A stretch of 64,000 bases of DNA from Pseudomonas syringae (GCF_021605415.1 NZ_WKEQ01000017.1:1-64000); one strand, 5' to 3'; numbered from the stretch's first letter, positions 10,434-19,698 are shown. The notes: generated from the sequence alone by a model not told the origin. Made by a program: numbers and translations.

Positions 10434-10628
10434 GCCTATCTCCTGCATCCCGCTGATCTGTTATCCCGCACGTGCTTCCAGCACAGGGTGTTGGCGCAGT
10501 GTAGCGATTTGCTTGTGGGCAATCTCCGTAAAAATGATTCGCCATCCGTCCTGGGCGGCGGCGGTCATTTGTCCGAGACGTCATCCATCGGTTGCCGCAA
10601 CGCCGGCAATCTTGAATAATCCGCCAAC

Positions 10629-10643
10629 TGAGAATTATTTGCA
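10629..10643 (+). promoter_or_regulatory. Fur-box-like inverted repeat before the PirR-like gene
   Basis: TGAGAATTATTTGCA matches the 7-1-7 Fur pattern TGATAATNATTATCA at 11 of 14 positions and ends 7 bp before the regulator's ATG. Iron control is plausible because the pair occupies the position of pirRS, but this is a by-eye match. Confidence 0.4.
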
Positions 10644-10650
10644 GATAGTC

Positions 10651-11373
10651 ATGACTCCTGTCTCTGTTGGCCAGCCACGCATTCTTTCCATCGAAGACGA
10701 CCCCGTACTCGGCGCCTATGTTCACGAACATCTGGGCCGTAGCGGCTTTCAGGTGACCTGGTGCCAGAACGGCCAGGACGGCCTGAGCATCGCTCGCCAT
10801 CAACCCTTCGATGTGGTGTTGATGGACGTCCTGCTGCCGGGACTGGACGGGTTGAACGTCTTGACCCAATTGCGCCATAGCCATTCCACGCCGGTATTGC
10901 TGATGTCGGCACTGGGCGCCGAAGCTGATCGCATCAGCGGTTTTCGGCTTGGCGCCGATGATTATCTGCCCAAACCGTTCAGCATGGCCGAGTTGCACGT
11001 GCGCATCGAGGCGATCCTTCGCCGCGTAGCGCTTGACCGCCGGCCCGCGCCCATAGCGATTGCCGTGACGGCGCAAGGCTTGCGCTTTGATGACGAATGC
11101 TGCGACGTCTTCTATCGCGAGCAACCGGCGGGCCTGACCCGCAGCGAATATCGCTTGCTGGAAACCCTCAATCGCAACGACGAAGAAGTGCTGAGTAAAG
11201 CTTTCCTTTATCAGCATGTGCTGCAGCGCGGTTTTGCGGCCCACGATCGCAGCCTCGACATGCACGTCAGCCAGATTCGCCGCAAGCTCAAGGCCATCGA
11301 TTACTCCGAGCGCGAAGTGCGCACCGTGTGGGGCAAGGGATACGTGTTGAGTGCCTGCGATGAAATGGTCTGA
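10651..11373 (+). CDS. OmpR-family response regulator, PirR-like
   Basis: The 240-aa protein has an N-terminal receiver (acidic pair in SIEDDP, phosphoacceptor in VVLMDVLLPG, Lys in YLPKPFS) and a C-terminal winged-helix DNA-binding domain ending VRTVWGKGYVLSA. It lies between gacS and cysM, where P. aeruginosa has pirR (PA0929). PirRS there senses ferric enterobactin, but the receptor gene pirA is absent here. The kinase gene starts inside its last codons. Function is inferred from position and domains. Confidence 0.85.
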   Translation: MTPVSVGQPRILSIEDDPVLGAYVHEHLGRSGFQVTWCQNGQDGLSIARHQPFDVVLMDVLLPGLDGLNVLTQLRHSHSTPVLLMSALGAEADRISGFRLGADDYLPKPFSMAELHVRIEAILRRVALDRRPAPIAIAVTAQGLRFDDECCDVFYREQPAGLTRSEYRLLETLNRNDEEVLSKAFLYQHVLQRGFAAHDRSLDMHVSQIRRKLKAIDYSEREVRTVWGKGYVLSACDEMV

Positions 11374-12784
11374 TCTGCCCGGTCGGCATTCGTTGTTCTG
11401 GAAACTCGCTTGTCTGCTGGTGGCCTTCTGCTTGCTGATGATCTGGTTGAGCTGGTCGTGGGGGCGTTATATGGAAGAGCGCAACCAGTACCTGTCGGAC
11501 GAGGCGCGTGGAACGTTGACGCGGTATGCCGCCGAAGCCGAACGGGCCTGGCAGCAGCGCGGACGCGCCGGCGTCGATAGCTGGCTGCAAAGCATGCAAT
11601 TGCGCGAAACAGGATGGGTGGGCGTCATCGGCGGCGACTTGCAGTCCTTGAGTAGTGAGTTGTTGAGCGAAAAAGAGATCGAGCGGCTGACGTTTTTGCG
11701 TGGGCTCGACTGGCCAATCCACAAAAAAGGCCTGCCGTGGCTGCGTGTTCCGTTCCCGGACAATCCGTCCGCCGGCAGCGTGGTGATTGAACTGCCGCCG
11801 CGGTTTTTGCCGGGGCACTATCGCGTGTTCTGGCGCGTCATCACCAACGGCGTGATTCCCGGCGTGTTCACCTTGTTGCTGTGCGTCGGCCTGTATCGGT
11901 TGCTGGTGGTGCCGCTTAACAATCTGCGTGAACAGGCCAATGCCTGGCGTGCCGATCAATTGAATGTGCGTCTTTCCAGTCGCACCACTGAGCGACCGGA
12001 CGAACTCGGCGAATTGGCTTGCGCTTTTGACTCAATGTCCGAGCGCCTGCAATCCACCGTCGCCTTGCAGCAGCAATTGCTGCGCGACCTGTCCCATGAA
12101 CTGCGCACGCCATTGAGTCGACTGCGCGTTGCCAGCGAGAGCGAGCAAGACCTGTTGGCTCTGCGCGCGCGCATCGGCCGGGAAGTCGACGGCATGCAAC
12201 GCTTGGTCGATGACAGTCTGCAACTGGCCTGGCTCGACACCGAGCGCGCACCGCTACCAGACGAGGCGATCCAGATTCAGGCGTTGTGGGAAATGCTCAC
12301 CGAGAATGCCTGCTATGAAAGCGGCTGGCCAAGCCTGCAATTGCAATGCACGGTGGAGGCATCCTGCTGGGTGCGCGGCAATCTCAACGCCTTGGCCCAG
12401 GCCTTGGAAAACATTCTTCGCAACGCTATCCGCCATTCTCCCGAGGGCGGTGTCGTGCGGCTCAACGGTCAACGTGACGGCGATTATTGGCATTTGTGGA
12501 TCGAGGATCAGGGCGGCGGCGTGAACGGGCAGGATCTGGAACGTATCTTCGACCCGTTTATCCGGCTCGACGGCTCGCGTCCGGGGGACGGTGGCTTTGG
12601 ATTGGGCTTGAGCATCGCGCGCAACGCCGTGCAGCGTCAGGGCGGGACGATGTGGGCGCAGAACGTGAGGGGTGGGTTGCGGTTGAACATGCGGTTGGTG
12701 GCTGATGATGCAGTTGCGTCGACTGACGCCGTCGCGAGCAGGCTCGCTCCTGCACTGGATTTGCGGTCGCCTCAAATTATTTGA
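11360..12784 (+). CDS. Sensor histidine kinase, PirS-like, partner of the preceding regulator
   Basis: The 474-aa kinase has membrane spans at about 14-36 and 160-180, a periplasmic loop between them, HAMP, the H box LSHELRTPLSRLR and an ATPase domain with N box NILRNAIRHSP and G box GGFGLGLSIA. It starts at ATG 11360, overlapping the regulator gene by 14 bases; a GTG at 11351 is possible. The family fold ends near GGLRLNMRL. The last 16 or so residues and the stop codon are encoded by a REP element. The ligand is unknown. Confidence 0.85.
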   Translation: MKWSDLPGRHSLFWKLACLLVAFCLLMIWLSWSWGRYMEERNQYLSDEARGTLTRYAAEAERAWQQRGRAGVDSWLQSMQLRETGWVGVIGGDLQSLSSELLSEKEIERLTFLRGLDWPIHKKGLPWLRVPFPDNPSAGSVVIELPPRFLPGHYRVFWRVITNGVIPGVFTLLLCVGLYRLLVVPLNNLREQANAWRADQLNVRLSSRTTERPDELGELACAFDSMSERLQSTVALQQQLLRDLSHELRTPLSRLRVASESEQDLLALRARIGREVDGMQRLVDDSLQLAWLDTERAPLPDEAIQIQALWEMLTENACYESGWPSLQLQCTVEASCWVRGNLNALAQALENILRNAIRHSPEGGVVRLNGQRDGDYWHLWIEDQGGGVNGQDLERIFDPFIRLDGSRPGDGGFGLGLSIARNAVQRQGGTMWAQNVRGGLRLNMRLVADDAVASTDAVASRLAPALDLRSPQII

Positions 12785-12820
12785 ACAGCGCAAAGCCTTG
12801 TAGGAGCGAGCCGGCTCGCG
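12733..12820. repeat. REPIN overlapping the 3' end of the PirS-like gene
   Basis: REP copies in inverted orientation at 12733-12754 and 12798-12820 share the GTAGGAGCGAGC / GCTCGCTCCTGC core. The stop codon of the kinase gene (12782-12784) lies in the loop, so one arm is translated as the end of the kinase. Confidence 0.88.
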
Positions 12821-12849
12821 AAAAGGCGATCACAATCGCTGAAGATTGA

Positions 12850-12873
12850 AAAAAGTCGCACCACTGGTGCGAC
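12850..12873 (-). terminator. Strong minus-strand intrinsic terminator without an assigned gene
   Basis: The hairpin GTCGCACCA / TGGTGCGAC is followed on the minus strand by six T residues. No recognised minus-strand gene ends here. Upstream on that strand (about 12875-13000) an AAGGAG site precedes a very short ORF. It may end a small RNA or act on antisense transcription from cysM. Confidence 0.55.
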
Positions 12874-13012
12874 ACTCCCTCAAAGGTAAACAGATCAGCA
12901 TCAATAAACTCCTTATTCCCATAAGCCATAAGCACCGCACTTTGCGTGATATGGCCTGCGCGGGTTTGCCGGTATGATAGGCGCCCCCGCACGTCTGGAT
13001 TGCGAATACGCC

Positions 13013-13915
13013 ATGACCCTGCAGTACCCAACCATCGCCGATTGCGTCGGCAACACTCCGCTGGTTCGTTTGCAGCGCCTGCCCGGCGAAACCAGCAACA
13101 CCTTATTGCTCAAGCTCGAAGGGAATAACCCGGCGGGTTCGGTCAAGGATCGGCCGGCGCTGTCGATGATCACCCGTGCCGAGTTGCGCGGGCAGATCCA
13201 CGCTGGCGATACGCTGATCGAAGCGACTTCCGGCAATACCGGTATCGCGTTGGCGATGGCGGCTGCGATCAAGGGTTACAAGATGATCCTGATCATGCCG
13301 GACAACTCCAGCGCCGAACGCAAGGCGGCCATGACCGCCTACGGCGCCGAGTTGATTCTGGTCACTCAGGAAGAGGGCATGGAAGGCGCTCGCGATCTGG
13401 CCCAGCGGATGGAAGCCGAAGGTCGCGGCAAGGTGCTGGATCAGTTCGCCAACGGTGACAATCCCGAAGCGCATTACACCACCACCGGCCCTGAAATCTG
13501 GCGTCAGACTCAGGGCAGCATCACCCATTTCGTCAGTTCGATGGGCACCACCGGCACCATCATGGGGGTGTCGCGCTACTTGAAAGAGCAGAGTGCAACT
13601 GTGCAGATCGTCGGATTGCAACCGATGGAAGGCTCGGCCATTCCCGGTATCCGCCGCTGGCCGCAAGAATACCTGCCGAAGATTTATCAGGCCGACCGCG
13701 TCGACCGCATCGTCGACATGGCGCAAAGCGAAGCCGAGGACGTCACCCGTCGTCTGGCCCGTGAAGAAGGCATCTTCTGTGGCGTGTCATCGGGCGGTGC
13801 GGTGGCAGCGATGCTGCGCCTGTCCAAAGAAGTTGAAAACGCGGTGATCGTTGCGATCATCTGCGACCGTGGCGACCGTTACCTGTCGACCGGCATTTTC
13901 GACGCGCCCAACTGA
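13013..13915 (+). CDS. cysM: Cysteine synthase B (O-acetylserine sulfhydrylase)
   Basis: CysM is a PLP enzyme that makes cysteine from O-acetylserine and sulfide or thiosulfate. The 300-aa product shows the PLP lysine in [12 protein letters not shown] (Lys45), the substrate loop [11 protein letters not shown] and the phosphate-binding region [10 protein letters not shown]. The start [16 protein letters not shown] at 13013 matches Pseudomonas CysM; the upstream ATG at 12974 has no site. The TGA overlaps the ATG of rlmD by one base. Confidence 0.96.
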   Translation: MTLQYPTIADCVGNTPLVRLQRLPGETSNTLLLKLEGNNPAGSVKDRPALSMITRAELRGQIHAGDTLIEATSGNTGIALAMAAAIKGYKMILIMPDNSSAERKAAMTAYGAELILVTQEEGMEGARDLAQRMEAEGRGKVLDQFANGDNPEAHYTTTGPEIWRQTQGSITHFVSSMGTTGTIMGVSRYLKEQSATVQIVGLQPMEGSAIPGIRRWPQEYLPKIYQADRVDRIVDMAQSEAEDVTRRLAREEGIFCGVSSGGAVAAMLRLSKEVENAVIVAIICDRGDRYLSTGIFDAPN

Positions 13916-15267
13916 TGGCCAGGCATGAAAGAGGCCTGCGCTTCCAGCCCACCGGCGGCAGCAAGGCCCCGCAAATCCCGACCGGCAAAAAGCAGCGCCT
14001 GACCATCGAGCGCCTGGCAAACGACGGTCGCGGTATCGCCTTTTTCGAGGGCCGTACCTGGTTCGTCCTCGGCGCACTCGCGGGTGAAGAAGTCGAGGCG
14101 CGGGTGCTTGGCGCTCATGGCAAAGTGGTCGAGGCGCGCACCGAGCGGGTATTCGCATCGAGCGCGCTGCGCCGTCCGGCGCCATGTCAGCATGCCGGCC
14201 GCTGTGGCGGTTGCAGCGTGCAGCATTTGCCTCATACCGAACAACTTGCCCTGAAACAGCGCATGCTCGCCGAGCAGTTGTCGCGGGTCGCGGGTGTCGA
14301 GCCTGATGAATGGGCCGCGCCTTTGAGCGGGCCGGAATTCGCTTATCGCCGCCGCGCACGGATCGCGGTGCGTTGGGACATGAAGACGAAGAAGCTCGAA
14401 GTCGGCTTCCGCGCCGCCGGCAGTCAGGACATCGTCGCGATCAGCGAGTGCCCAGTGCTGGTACAGCCCTTGCAACCGATCATGACCGGTCTGCCGGAGA
14501 TGCTCCGTCGTTTGAGCAAACCTCAGGCGCTGGGGCATGTTGAATTGTTCAGTGGTTCGTCTTTAGCGGTATTGCTGCGGCACATGGCGCCGCTGTCCGA
14601 AGCTGATCTGACGATCCTCAGGGATTTCTGCGCATTCCATGAAGCTCAATTATGGCTACATGGCGAAGGCGAGCCGCAACCGATGGACGCCGGTCAAACG
14701 CTTGGATATCGCCTGGAACAGTGGGATCTCGATCTGGCTTATCGGCCGGGCGATTTCATCCAGGTCAACGCCGGGGTCAACGAAGCGATGGTTGCCCAAG
14801 CACTGGACTGGCTGAAGCCGACCGCCAACGAGCGCGTGCTGGATCTGTTCTGCGGGCTGGGCAACTTTGCCTTGCCGCTGGCTAAAACCGTACGTGAAGT
14901 GGTGGCAGTCGAAGGGGTGCAGACGATGGTTGATCGTGCGGCAGCCAATGCGACGAGTAACAATTTGCATAACACTCGGTTTTTTCAGGCCGATTTATCC
15001 CAGCCTTTGGCCGACGCCGAATGGATCGCAAACGGCTTTTCTGCGGTACTCTTGGATCCACCGCGTGACGGTGCTTTCGAGGTGGTTCGCAAGCTCTCGG
15101 CGCTGGGCGCTGAACGGTTGGTTTATGTGTCGTGCAACCCTGCAACTCTGGCGCGCGATACGGTCGAATTGATCAAGCAGGGCTACCGGTTAAAACGTGC
15201 CGGGATTCTCGATATGTTTCCTCAGACGGCACATGTCGAGGCCATGGCGTTATTTGAAGCGAGCTAG
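13915..15267 (+). CDS. rlmD: 23S rRNA (uracil-1939-C5)-methyltransferase RlmD
   Basis: The 450-aa enzyme methylates U1939 of 23S rRNA with S-adenosylmethionine. It has an N-terminal TRAM domain (about 25-80), an iron-sulfur cluster motif (Cys91, Cys97, Cys100 in [10 protein letters not shown], and Cys179 in SECPVL), a Rossmann domain with [15 protein letters not shown], and the catalytic cysteine in [12 protein letters not shown]. It is coupled to cysM by a TGATG overlap, and relA follows 124 bp later, as in other pseudomonads. Confidence 0.95.
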   Translation: MARHERGLRFQPTGGSKAPQIPTGKKQRLTIERLANDGRGIAFFEGRTWFVLGALAGEEVEARVLGAHGKVVEARTERVFASSALRRPAPCQHAGRCGGCSVQHLPHTEQLALKQRMLAEQLSRVAGVEPDEWAAPLSGPEFAYRRRARIAVRWDMKTKKLEVGFRAAGSQDIVAISECPVLVQPLQPIMTGLPEMLRRLSKPQALGHVELFSGSSLAVLLRHMAPLSEADLTILRDFCAFHEAQLWLHGEGEPQPMDAGQTLGYRLEQWDLDLAYRPGDFIQVNAGVNEAMVAQALDWLKPTANERVLDLFCGLGNFALPLAKTVREVVAVEGVQTMVDRAAANATSNNLHNTRFFQADLSQPLADAEWIANGFSAVLLDPPRDGAFEVVRKLSALGAERLVYVSCNPATLARDTVELIKQGYRLKRAGILDMFPQTAHVEAMALFEAS

Positions 15268-15391
15268 GATGGCTCGTCTGATCCGACTGACTCGCCCGTA
15301 CAGCGTTCGACGTGGCCCCACGAACGCGAACAGGCAATGAAGGTCAGCGATTTGACGCATTGAATCTGCGTCGTAGGGAAGGTAAAGCAAC

Positions 15392-17635
15392 ATGGTACAG
15401 GTGAGAGCACACCAGCCGATCAACACTGACGGCAGTATCAACCTCGAGGCCTGGCTCGATCATGCGGTCAGTGTCGATCTGGCACTGGATCGCGAAGCCT
15501 TGAAAGATGCCTGCGAGTTCGCTCGCCAGGCCGAGCAACAATCCAACGCAGCGAAGAATTTGTGGGCCGAAGGCTCCGGCAGTTTCAGCACTGGCCTCGA
15601 GATCGCCGAGATCCTTGCCGACCTGAAACTCGACCAGGACTCGCTGGTCGCCGCCGTGCTGTATCGCGGCGTACGCGAAGGCCAGATCGAACTGGCGGCG
15701 GTCAGTCAACGCTTCGGGCCGGTGGTCGGCAAACTGATCGACGGCGTGCTGCGGATGGCGGCGATCAGCGCCAGCCTCAGTCCCCGCCAATCGTTGGTGC
15801 TGGGCACTCAGGGGCAGGTCGAAAACCTGCGCAAGATGCTCGTGGCGATGGTCGACGACGTGCGCGTCGCATTGATCAAACTTGCCGAGCGCACCTGCGC
15901 GATCCGCGCGGTGAAAACCGCTGACGACGAGAAACGCAACCGTGTCGCCCGGGAAGTCTTTGACATCTACGCGCCGCTTGCCCACCGACTCGGCATCGGC
16001 CACATCAAGTGGGAACTGGAGGATTTGTCCTTCCGTTACCTCGAACCCGACCAATACAAGCAGATCGCCAAGTTGCTCCATGAGCGACGGCTGGATCGCG
16101 AGCGCTTCATCAGCGATGTGATGACCCAGCTCAAGGACGAACTGCAGGCTACCGGTGTCGATGCCGACATCAGCGGCCGCGCCAAACACATCTATTCGAT
16201 CTGGCGCAAAATGCAGCGCAAGGGTCTGGAGTTCAGTCAGATCTACGACGTGCGCGCGGTACGTGTGCTGGTGCCGGAAATGCGCGACTGCTATACCGCG
16301 CTCGGCATCGTTCACACGCTGTGGCGGCACATCCCGAAAGAATTCGACGACTACATCGCCAACCCGAAAGAGAACGGCTACCGCTCGCTGCACACCGCCG
16401 TGATCGGGCCGGAAGGCAAAGTGCTTGAGGTGCAAATCCGCACCCATTCGATGCACGAAGAAGCCGAGCTCGGCGTCTGCGCGCATTGGCGCTACAAGGG
16501 CACCGACGTCAAATCCGGTTCGAACCACTACGAAGAAAAAATCTCCTGGCTGCGTCAGGTGCTTGAGTGGCACGAAGAGCTGGGTGACATCGGTGGTCTG
16601 GCCGAACAGTTGCGCGTCGATATCGAGCCGGATCGGGTCTATATCTTCACCCCCGACGGTCACGCGATCGACTTGCCCAAAGGCTCGACGCCGCTGGACT
16701 TCGCCTATCGTGTGCACACCGAGATCGGCCACAACTGCCGTGGCGCGAAGATCAACGGGCGCATCGTCCCGCTCAACTACAGCCTGCAAACCGGTGAACA
16801 GGTCGAGATCATCACCAGCAAGCACGGCACCCCGAGCCGCGACTGGCTGAACGCCAACCTGGGCTACGTGACTACGTCCCGGGCGCGGGCGAAGATTGTT
16901 CACTGGTTCAAATTGCAGGCCCGTGACCAGAACGTCGCGGCGGGTAAAACCTTGCTCGAACGCGAGCTCAATCGCCTCGGTCTGCCGGCGGTGGATTTCG
17001 ACAAGCTGGCCGACAAGGCCAACATGAAAACCGCCGAAGACATGTTCGCCGCCCTCGGTGCCGGCGATTTGCGTCAGGCGCACCTGGTCAACCTGGCGCA
17101 GCAACTGGTCGAGCCGGAACGCGGCAATGAGCAGTTGGAACTGATCCCGCGCAAAGCCACCGGTTACAAACCGGGCAAGCGCGGCGACATTCAGATTCAG
17201 GGCGTCGGCAACCTGATGACGCAAATGGCCGGTTGTTGCCAGCCGTTGCCGGGCGATGCAATTGTCGGTTACATCACCCAGGGTCGCGGGGTCAGCATCC
17301 ACCGTCAGGACTGCGCTTCGGTGCTGCAACTGGGCGGTCGCGAGCCGGAGCGGATCATCCAGGTCAGTTGGGGGCCGGTGCCGGTGCTCACGTATCCGGT
17401 GGACATCATCATCCGTGCGTACGACCGTTCCGGACTGCTGCGCGATGTCTCGCAGGTGCTGCTCAACGAGCGGATCAACGTGCTCGCGGTCAACACCCGC
17501 TCGAACAAGGAAGACAACACGGCGCTGATGTCCCTGACCATCGAGATCCCGGGTCTGGACGCGTTGGGGCGGTTGCTGGGGCGAATCTCGCAATTGCCGA
17601 ACATCATCGAGACGCGGCGCAACCGCACCCCATGA
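15392..17635 (+). CDS. relA: (p)ppGpp synthetase I RelA
   Basis: RelA makes the alarmone (p)ppGpp on stalled ribosomes during amino-acid starvation. The 747-aa protein has an N-terminal HD-type hydrolase domain in which the catalytic His-Asp is replaced (YRGVRE at 91-96), so hydrolase activity should be lost. A synthetase domain follows (GYRSLHTAVIGP, LEVQIRT), then TGS (about 405-465), a Cys-rich region (AGCCQPLPGD) and a C-terminal ACT domain. It starts at ATG 15392. A perfect GTGGGAGC hairpin follows before mazG. Confidence 0.97.
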   Translation: MVQVRAHQPINTDGSINLEAWLDHAVSVDLALDREALKDACEFARQAEQQSNAAKNLWAEGSGSFSTGLEIAEILADLKLDQDSLVAAVLYRGVREGQIELAAVSQRFGPVVGKLIDGVLRMAAISASLSPRQSLVLGTQGQVENLRKMLVAMVDDVRVALIKLAERTCAIRAVKTADDEKRNRVAREVFDIYAPLAHRLGIGHIKWELEDLSFRYLEPDQYKQIAKLLHERRLDRERFISDVMTQLKDELQATGVDADISGRAKHIYSIWRKMQRKGLEFSQIYDVRAVRVLVPEMRDCYTALGIVHTLWRHIPKEFDDYIANPKENGYRSLHTAVIGPEGKVLEVQIRTHSMHEEAELGVCAHWRYKGTDVKSGSNHYEEKISWLRQVLEWHEELGDIGGLAEQLRVDIEPDRVYIFTPDGHAIDLPKGSTPLDFAYRVHTEIGHNCRGAKINGRIVPLNYSLQTGEQVEIITSKHGTPSRDWLNANLGYVTTSRARAKIVHWFKLQARDQNVAAGKTLLERELNRLGLPAVDFDKLADKANMKTAEDMFAALGAGDLRQAHLVNLAQQLVEPERGNEQLELIPRKATGYKPGKRGDIQIQGVGNLMTQMAGCCQPLPGDAIVGYITQGRGVSIHRQDCASVLQLGGREPERIIQVSWGPVPVLTYPVDIIIRAYDRSGLLRDVSQVLLNERINVLAVNTRSNKEDNTALMSLTIEIPGLDALGRLLGRISQLPNIIETRRNRTP

Positions 17636-17652
17636 AGATGCCCCTCGATCTA

Positions 17653-17682
17653 CTGTGGGAGCTGGCAAGCCAGCTCCCACAG
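17653..17682. repeat. Single palindromic REP (GTGGGAGC family) between relA and mazG
   Basis: A near-perfect 30-bp palindrome with 14-bp arms beginning CTGTGGGAGCTGGC sits in the 68-bp gap between relA and mazG. It may stabilise or attenuate the relA message. Confidence 0.85.
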
Positions 17683-17703
17683 GTTCTTGTAGAGAACTGA
17701 CAG

Positions 17704-18537
17704 ATGTATTCACTGGAAGACCTGCTGCACCTCATGAACCGCCTGCGCGACCCGCAGTTCGGCTGCCCATGGGACATCAAGCAAACCTACGCGACCATCG
17801 TCCCGCACACCCTTGAAGAAGCGTACGAAGTCGCCGACGCCATCGAGCGTGGCGATTTCGATCACTTGCAGGGCGAGCTGGGCGATCTATTGTTTCAGGT
17901 CGTCTATTACAGCCAGTTGGCCCGGGAAGAAGGGCGTTTCGAATTCGCCGGGGTCATCGACAGCATCACGCGCAAACTGATTCGCCGTCACCCGCACGTA
18001 TTTCCTGCCGGCGATCTGTACGCGCCGCTGGACGTGCCGCGCCTCAATGAAGAACAGGTCAAGCAGCGCTGGGAGGAGATCAAGGCTGAAGAACGCGCCG
18101 AGAAATCCGCCGAGCCGCAGCAATTGTCGTTGCTCGATGATGTGCCCGCCGCGCTGCCGGCGCTGTCCCGTGCCGCCAAGTTACAGAAGCGTGCAGGGCA
18201 GGTCGGTTTCGACTGGCCGGATGCTCTGCCGGTGCTGGACAAGGTGCGCGAAGAGCTCGATGAGGTGCTCGAAGCGATGTCCGAAAATGATCCGGCGGCG
18301 GTGGCCGACGAGATGGGTGACCTGCTGTTTTCCGTGGTCAATCTGGCCCGGCATCTGAAGGTTGATCCGGAAACGGCTCTGCGCAGCGCCAACGGCAAGT
18401 TCGAACGACGCTTCCGATTTATCGAACAGGCATTGCGCGACACCCGTCGTCCCATGGAAGATTGCACCCTCGAAGAGTTGGACGCCCTGTGGGGTGAAGC
18501 CAAACGCCAGGAAAAGAATTTGCCCAGCTGCGGTTGA
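17704..18537 (+). CDS. mazG: Nucleoside triphosphate pyrophosphohydrolase MazG
   Basis: MazG hydrolyses NTPs and dNTPs to monophosphates and can lower (p)ppGpp after starvation in E. coli. The 277-aa product carries two MazG repeats: the first with EEAYEVADAIERGDF...ELGDLLFQV, the second with EELDEVLEAM...DEMGDLLFSVVN, both showing the metal-binding acidic pairs. Placement behind relA fits alarmone control. It starts at ATG 17704. Confidence 0.95.
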   Translation: MYSLEDLLHLMNRLRDPQFGCPWDIKQTYATIVPHTLEEAYEVADAIERGDFDHLQGELGDLLFQVVYYSQLAREEGRFEFAGVIDSITRKLIRRHPHVFPAGDLYAPLDVPRLNEEQVKQRWEEIKAEERAEKSAEPQQLSLLDDVPAALPALSRAAKLQKRAGQVGFDWPDALPVLDKVREELDEVLEAMSENDPAAVADEMGDLLFSVVNLARHLKVDPETALRSANGKFERRFRFIEQALRDTRRPMEDCTLEELDALWGEAKRQEKNLPSCG

Positions 18538-18565
18538 GCAGTTGCCTAAGTGAGAAATAAGCACC

Positions 18566-19108
18566 ATGAGCATTTCCCTTCGCGACCAGTTGCTTAAAGC
18601 AGGGCTGGTCAACCAGAAGCAGGCCAAGCAGGTCAGCAAAGACAAACAGAAACAACAGCGCCTGGCCCACAAGGGGCAGGCTGAACTGGACGACTCCCAG
18701 CAGCGTGCCGCCCAGGAGGCCCAGGCCGAAAAGGTCAAGCGCGACCAGGAACTGAACCGTCAGCAGAAAGAGAAGGCTGAAGCCAAGGCGCGCGCAGCGC
18801 AGGTCAAGCAATTGATCGAAGTCTCGCGTCTGCCGAAGCTGACCACCGAGGACTACTACAATTTCGTCGATGACAAGAAGGTCAAGCGGATCTCGGTCAA
18901 CACGTTGATGCGCAACAAGCTCAGCAGCGGTTCGCTGGCGATCGTTCACCATGCCGGTGGTTACGAAGTGATTCCTCGTGAAGCGGCCCTGAAAATCCAG
19001 GAGCGCGATCCGCAACGCATCGTGCAGCTCAATGTGAAGACCGAAGAGGTCAGCACCGAGGACGATCCGTACGCGGCCTACCAGATCCCTGACGATCTGA
19101 TGTGGTAA
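18566..19108 (+). CDS. DUF2058 (YaiL-type) cytoplasmic protein
   Basis: The 180-aa protein starts MSISLRDQLLKAGLVNQKQ, followed by a highly charged Lys/Gln/Ala-rich coiled coil (about 20-85) and a conserved C-terminal half (DYYNFVDDKKVKRI, GGYEVIPREAA). This is the DUF2058 layout, a family annotated as nucleoprotein or polynucleotide-associated; its function is unproven. It follows mazG by 28 bp and ends at a strong terminator. Confidence 0.85.
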   Translation: MSISLRDQLLKAGLVNQKQAKQVSKDKQKQQRLAHKGQAELDDSQQRAAQEAQAEKVKRDQELNRQQKEKAEAKARAAQVKQLIEVSRLPKLTTEDYYNFVDDKKVKRISVNTLMRNKLSSGSLAIVHHAGGYEVIPREAALKIQERDPQRIVQLNVKTEEVSTEDDPYAAYQIPDDLMW

Positions 19109-19124
19109 ACGCCCGGACGCTGTA

Positions 19125-19160
19125 ACGACAAACCCCGCTCATGGCGGGGTTTGTCGTTTT
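19125..19160 (+). terminator. Strong intrinsic terminator after the mazG-DUF2058 unit
   Basis: A 14-bp perfect stem (ACGACAAACCCCGC with its complement) and a TCAT loop are followed by TTTT, 16 bp past the DUF2058 stop. Confidence 0.9.
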
Positions 19161-19178
19161 CAATGCTGTGTGTTTGAT

Positions 19179-19367
19179 TCAGGCAGAGCGGGCGTCACGT
19201 TGTTGCTCAAGTACTTCCAGTTCGGCCTTGTAATTGTGAGCGTCGATCTCGTTGTGGAACATCCCGACCAGCAAGTCTTGTTGGTGCACGTCCCAGATTC
19301 GGACACCGGCGGCTACGCCTTCGTGGGACATGTGTGAATCGTCGCGTTCAGTTACTTTTACAGTCAT
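19179..19367 (-). CDS. Small conserved hypothetical protein (62 aa)
   Basis: A small ORF starts MTVKVTERDDSHMSHEGV. GGAG lies 8 bases before the ATG, and a TATAAA -10-like element lies about 55 bp upstream on the minus strand. The product is soluble, acidic to neutral, with a predicted helix at the C-terminal half (IDAHNYKAELEVLEQQ). Family and function are not recognised. A proper ribosome site, promoter-like sequence and isolated position support a real gene. Confidence 0.6.
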   Translation of the reverse strand: MTVKVTERDDSHMSHEGVAAGVRIWDVHQQDLLVGMFHNEIDAHNYKAELEVLEQQRDARSA

Positions 19368-19698
19368 CTGCTAGCTCCAAATCTCAAGTTATCTGCAGCA
19401 AGGCGTGTGCAGGACTCTTTTATAAGTTTGGTTAGCTTGCTAGGTAAATGCTTGATTTGCGCAAGGTGTTGTTGCGTTTTTTGCAACAGTGCTGCAGCCC
19501 GCGTAATCCGCGACATTCGGTCGCAGGTCAGTAAGTTTCATGACAGAAGTTTCATTTTAAGGGCATGCGTAAACCCCTGTGGGAGCTGGCTTGCCAGCGA
19601 TTGCGGAGTGTCAGGCCACATAGATGCAGGCTGTGCTGACGTCATCGCTGGCAAGCCAGCTCCCACAGTTTTTGTCAGGCTGGAGTTTTCTTCAGGCG
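19368..19698. other. Intergenic stretch between the 62-aa gene and fabB
   Basis: About 330 bp without a convincing ORF. The first 180 bp hold the promoter region of the 62-aa gene and AT-rich sequence with GTTGCGTTTTTTGCAAC, a small hairpin. The rest is a REPIN (listed separately). Confidence 0.6.
19577..19668. repeat. REPIN (GTGGGAGC family)
   Basis: Inverted copies of CTGTGGGAGCTGGCTTGCCA at 19577-19601 and 19644-19668 flank a 42-bp loop. Confidence 0.9.

Noticed and set aside
10105-11265. A 386-codon minus-strand frame across the gacS start and the response regulator
   Set aside because: It overlaps two certain genes and shows no recognisable domain.
15482-15700. RelA as a bifunctional synthetase/hydrolase
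   Set aside because: The hydrolase His-Asp is replaced by YRGVRE, as in monofunctional RelA.
15344-17713. A 789-codon open frame antisense to relA
   Set aside because: It is the shadow of a GC-rich gene: composition is low-complexity (many His, Arg, Gln, Val), it has no family features, and relA is certain on the other strand.
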